The notes below the pieces were generated by a model. It saw only the letters and a list, made by a program, of their open reading frames with translations, had not been told where the DNA came from and did no database searches. Below are positions 62,347-64,000 of a stretch of 64,000 bases of DNA, piece by piece. Source of the DNA: Acanthornis magna (taxonomy: Eukaryota; Chordata; Aves; Passeriformes; Acanthizidae); assembly GCA_036785705.1 (NCBI GenBank), contig JAWUZG010000138.1:1071501-1135500 (forward strand), read 5' to 3'. How positions within the stretch are numbered: the first letter of the stretch is position 1; every line of letters starts with the position of its first letter. Made by a program: the position numbers and the translations under genes.

Positions 62347-62855
62347 CTGACAAATACCAAGCCACGCAAGTTTGCTGCAGAGCCGAGCAGAGTCTGAACT
62401 TCTGAACTTTAGGGGAAAATGCCCAGGCTTAACAGATTTATGAGTATTAATTTCTCTGCCCAGGGTGGGCTTAAAGCTCATTTTAATGATCACACAATGC
62501 ATGATGAGGGAGGGATACGTGTTCAAGGGGAAATACGGGGTAGGTGGCTTGGGAAGGCTGTACCTTCCTAGCACCTCAGTCAATGAGGAAAGGAAAAGGG
62601 CAACACATGATCAGAAGTTCAGGATAAAAAAAAAAAGGCTGCATCCTTCAAAAACTTAGAGAGAGGCCCCACAGGGCTATGGCTCAGTGGAGTCTGTTCC
62701 TTTATTCAAAAAAGGTGATTCTTTCAGGACTTCTCCATCTCCTTTGTGGACAGTGGCCTTTCACAGTGTGATTTCCTGCACAGAACCACACAATCAATAA
62801 ACATTGTGATAAACATTAACTTGATGCCTAAATAACTTGGGTCAGAGTTACAAGG
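62347..62855. other. Gene-free sequence
   Basis: About 500 bp without a recognised gene or repeat. Confidence 0.5.
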
Positions 62856-63148
62856 TGCTTATATAGCTTTAGTTATAATATATCAACATAACCTGTATTA
62901 TAACTTTTCTATATCAATATAACCTGAATTATATAGCTTATATAGTTATATAGCTTTTATATTATAAATATAAATAGCTTTTATAGTTCTATAGTTTATG
63001 TATTTATAAAGTTATACAGCTTTTATACCTATATAACCTGAATCATAACTTCCTATATCAATATAATTTGAATTATAGCTTCCTATACCAATATAAACTG
63101 AATTATAATTTTATACTAATATAACTTCAATTATAACTTTCTACACAA
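62856..63148. repeat. AT-rich ~25-30-bp minisatellite
   Basis: Irregular repeats of TATAACTTCCTATATCAATA followed by TAACCTGAAT variants, with TATAGCTT spacers. About ten units; period varies. No reading frame is expected. Confidence 0.88.
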
Positions 63149-63688
63149 TGTAATGGCTATTATATGGTTAACTAGTTACTTAATGCTGAATAGATAAAAA
63201 ACCTCACCAGGTGGATAGCTTCAAAGGTGGACAAGTATAGTACTAATGAGAAATTGGCAAATGTAAAGCCAATTAGCCATAGAACACAGAATTTAGACCA
63301 GTTAGAACCAGAGAGACCAAGGAACACCATAACTGCACACGCTCCGAAGACAAAGGTGAAAAGTTCAGATGTGAAGAAGATCCTGGAAGCCTTCATCAGG
63401 AAGACCCCCACGAACACTGAACTGGGGATGTGCAAGCGCAGTGCAAAAGAACTATTTATAACCATGAGATCGTGTTATGTAAATTAGTTCCGGGGTGTAT
63501 ATGATGATGTTATAGTGACACAGCAATACTAAGTGAAATTTACTGTATAAATAAACCACAACACCTGACAAAAGTGAGTGAGTTAAGTGGAGGAATCCCC
63601 CTCACCTCCAGCGCTGCAATAATCAAATACCTGCTCTACAGACACCGGTCTATAGGGTTTTATTTCCAGCCTGTCTTTTGGAACATCA
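63149..63688 (+). mobile_element. LTR-like sequence
   Basis: It begins near TGTAATGGC and ends near TTGGAACATCA. A TATTTATAACC box, then GTATAAATAAACC, then a GGAGGAATCCCCCTCACCTCC stretch and GCAATAATCAAATACC resemble the promoter, polyadenylation and U5 regions of an avian ERV LTR. No target duplication was found, so the ends are provisional. Confidence 0.5.
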
Positions 63689-64000
63689 AACTAAGGAAAG
63701 TAATAAGAAAGTACACTCCATTGATCTAAGGACTCACAAATTGATGAACTAGGCCACTTATGCCAACTTTTCTCCTAATTTGGAAAAGTAGCACCAGTTC
63801 ACCATGCAGTCAGACATAACCCTGAGATCACCGACTGCCAGGGACCATCAGAGTCCCCCGGTACAGAAAAACACATGCGCCGATGGGACACAATATATGT
63901 TAATAATTTCAGGGACACGATTATCATATGTATGTTTCTTCTGAGAAAACTTACGAATATGTATGTGAAATACAGAATATTAACAGAGGTTTGGTTGTTC
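63689..64000. other. Unclassified sequence to window end
   Basis: About 310 bp with no gene seen. It may continue the preceding element, but no primer-binding site or coding remnant was recognised. Confidence 0.4.

Overview
The window looks like a bird genome, probably a songbird (inference). The signs are several CR1 LINE 3' ends with the avian ATTCTATGAT-type tail, short retroviral solo LTRs (two with clean or nearly clean 6-bp target duplications), compact introns, and an exon set that reads as a bird copy of a vertebrate deubiquitinase. It contains no bacterial operons, rRNA, tRNA or CRISPR array.

Layout. Positions 1-44,170 are gene-poor intergenic DNA. I could not support any protein-coding gene there. 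It carries CR1 fragments (8.9, 16.9, 32.6 kb), three solo LTRs of one small ERV family (20.4, 25.8, 35.6 kb), another LTR-like element (22.4 kb), a 46-T run (15.3 kb), a 540-bp GGAT-type array (25.0 kb) and a nested pentanucleotide array (30.2 kb). From 44.2 to 53.9 kb the character changes completely. A CR1 leads into a ~180-bp satellite, then about 5.5 kb of strongly degenerate telomere-like (CCCTAA)n sequence. That array is broken by two LTR-like insertions and a second satellite block. It is followed by six satellite monomers in the opposite orientation, a 1-kb C/T-rich TTGCC-type array and a weak ~167-bp repeat. This resembles a buried or former subtelomere.

The only well-supported gene lies at 55,392-60,058 (+). 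It is an 11-exon deubiquitinase of the USP36/USP42/USP17 group, closest by eye to USP42. All ten introns have GT-AG ends, every junction keeps the frame, and the product is 510 residues. The Cys/His/Asp catalytic triad and the zinc-ribbon cysteines are present. It is much shorter than USP42 or USP36 (over 1,000 residues) and close in size to mammalian USP17. Its last exon contains a 73-codon internal duplication. The gene is flanked by matching ~21-bp minisatellite arms in inverted orientation (54.44-54.76 and 61.20-61.53 kb).

Right of the gene lie a clean solo LTR with a 6-bp duplication (61,762-62,340), an AT-rich minisatellite and one more LTR-like sequence up to the window end. The combination of a short, diverged, intact USP gene with inverted minisatellites, subtelomere-like satellites and telomere-like repeats is the most interesting part of the window. 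It invites comparison with the repeat-borne USP17 genes of mammals.
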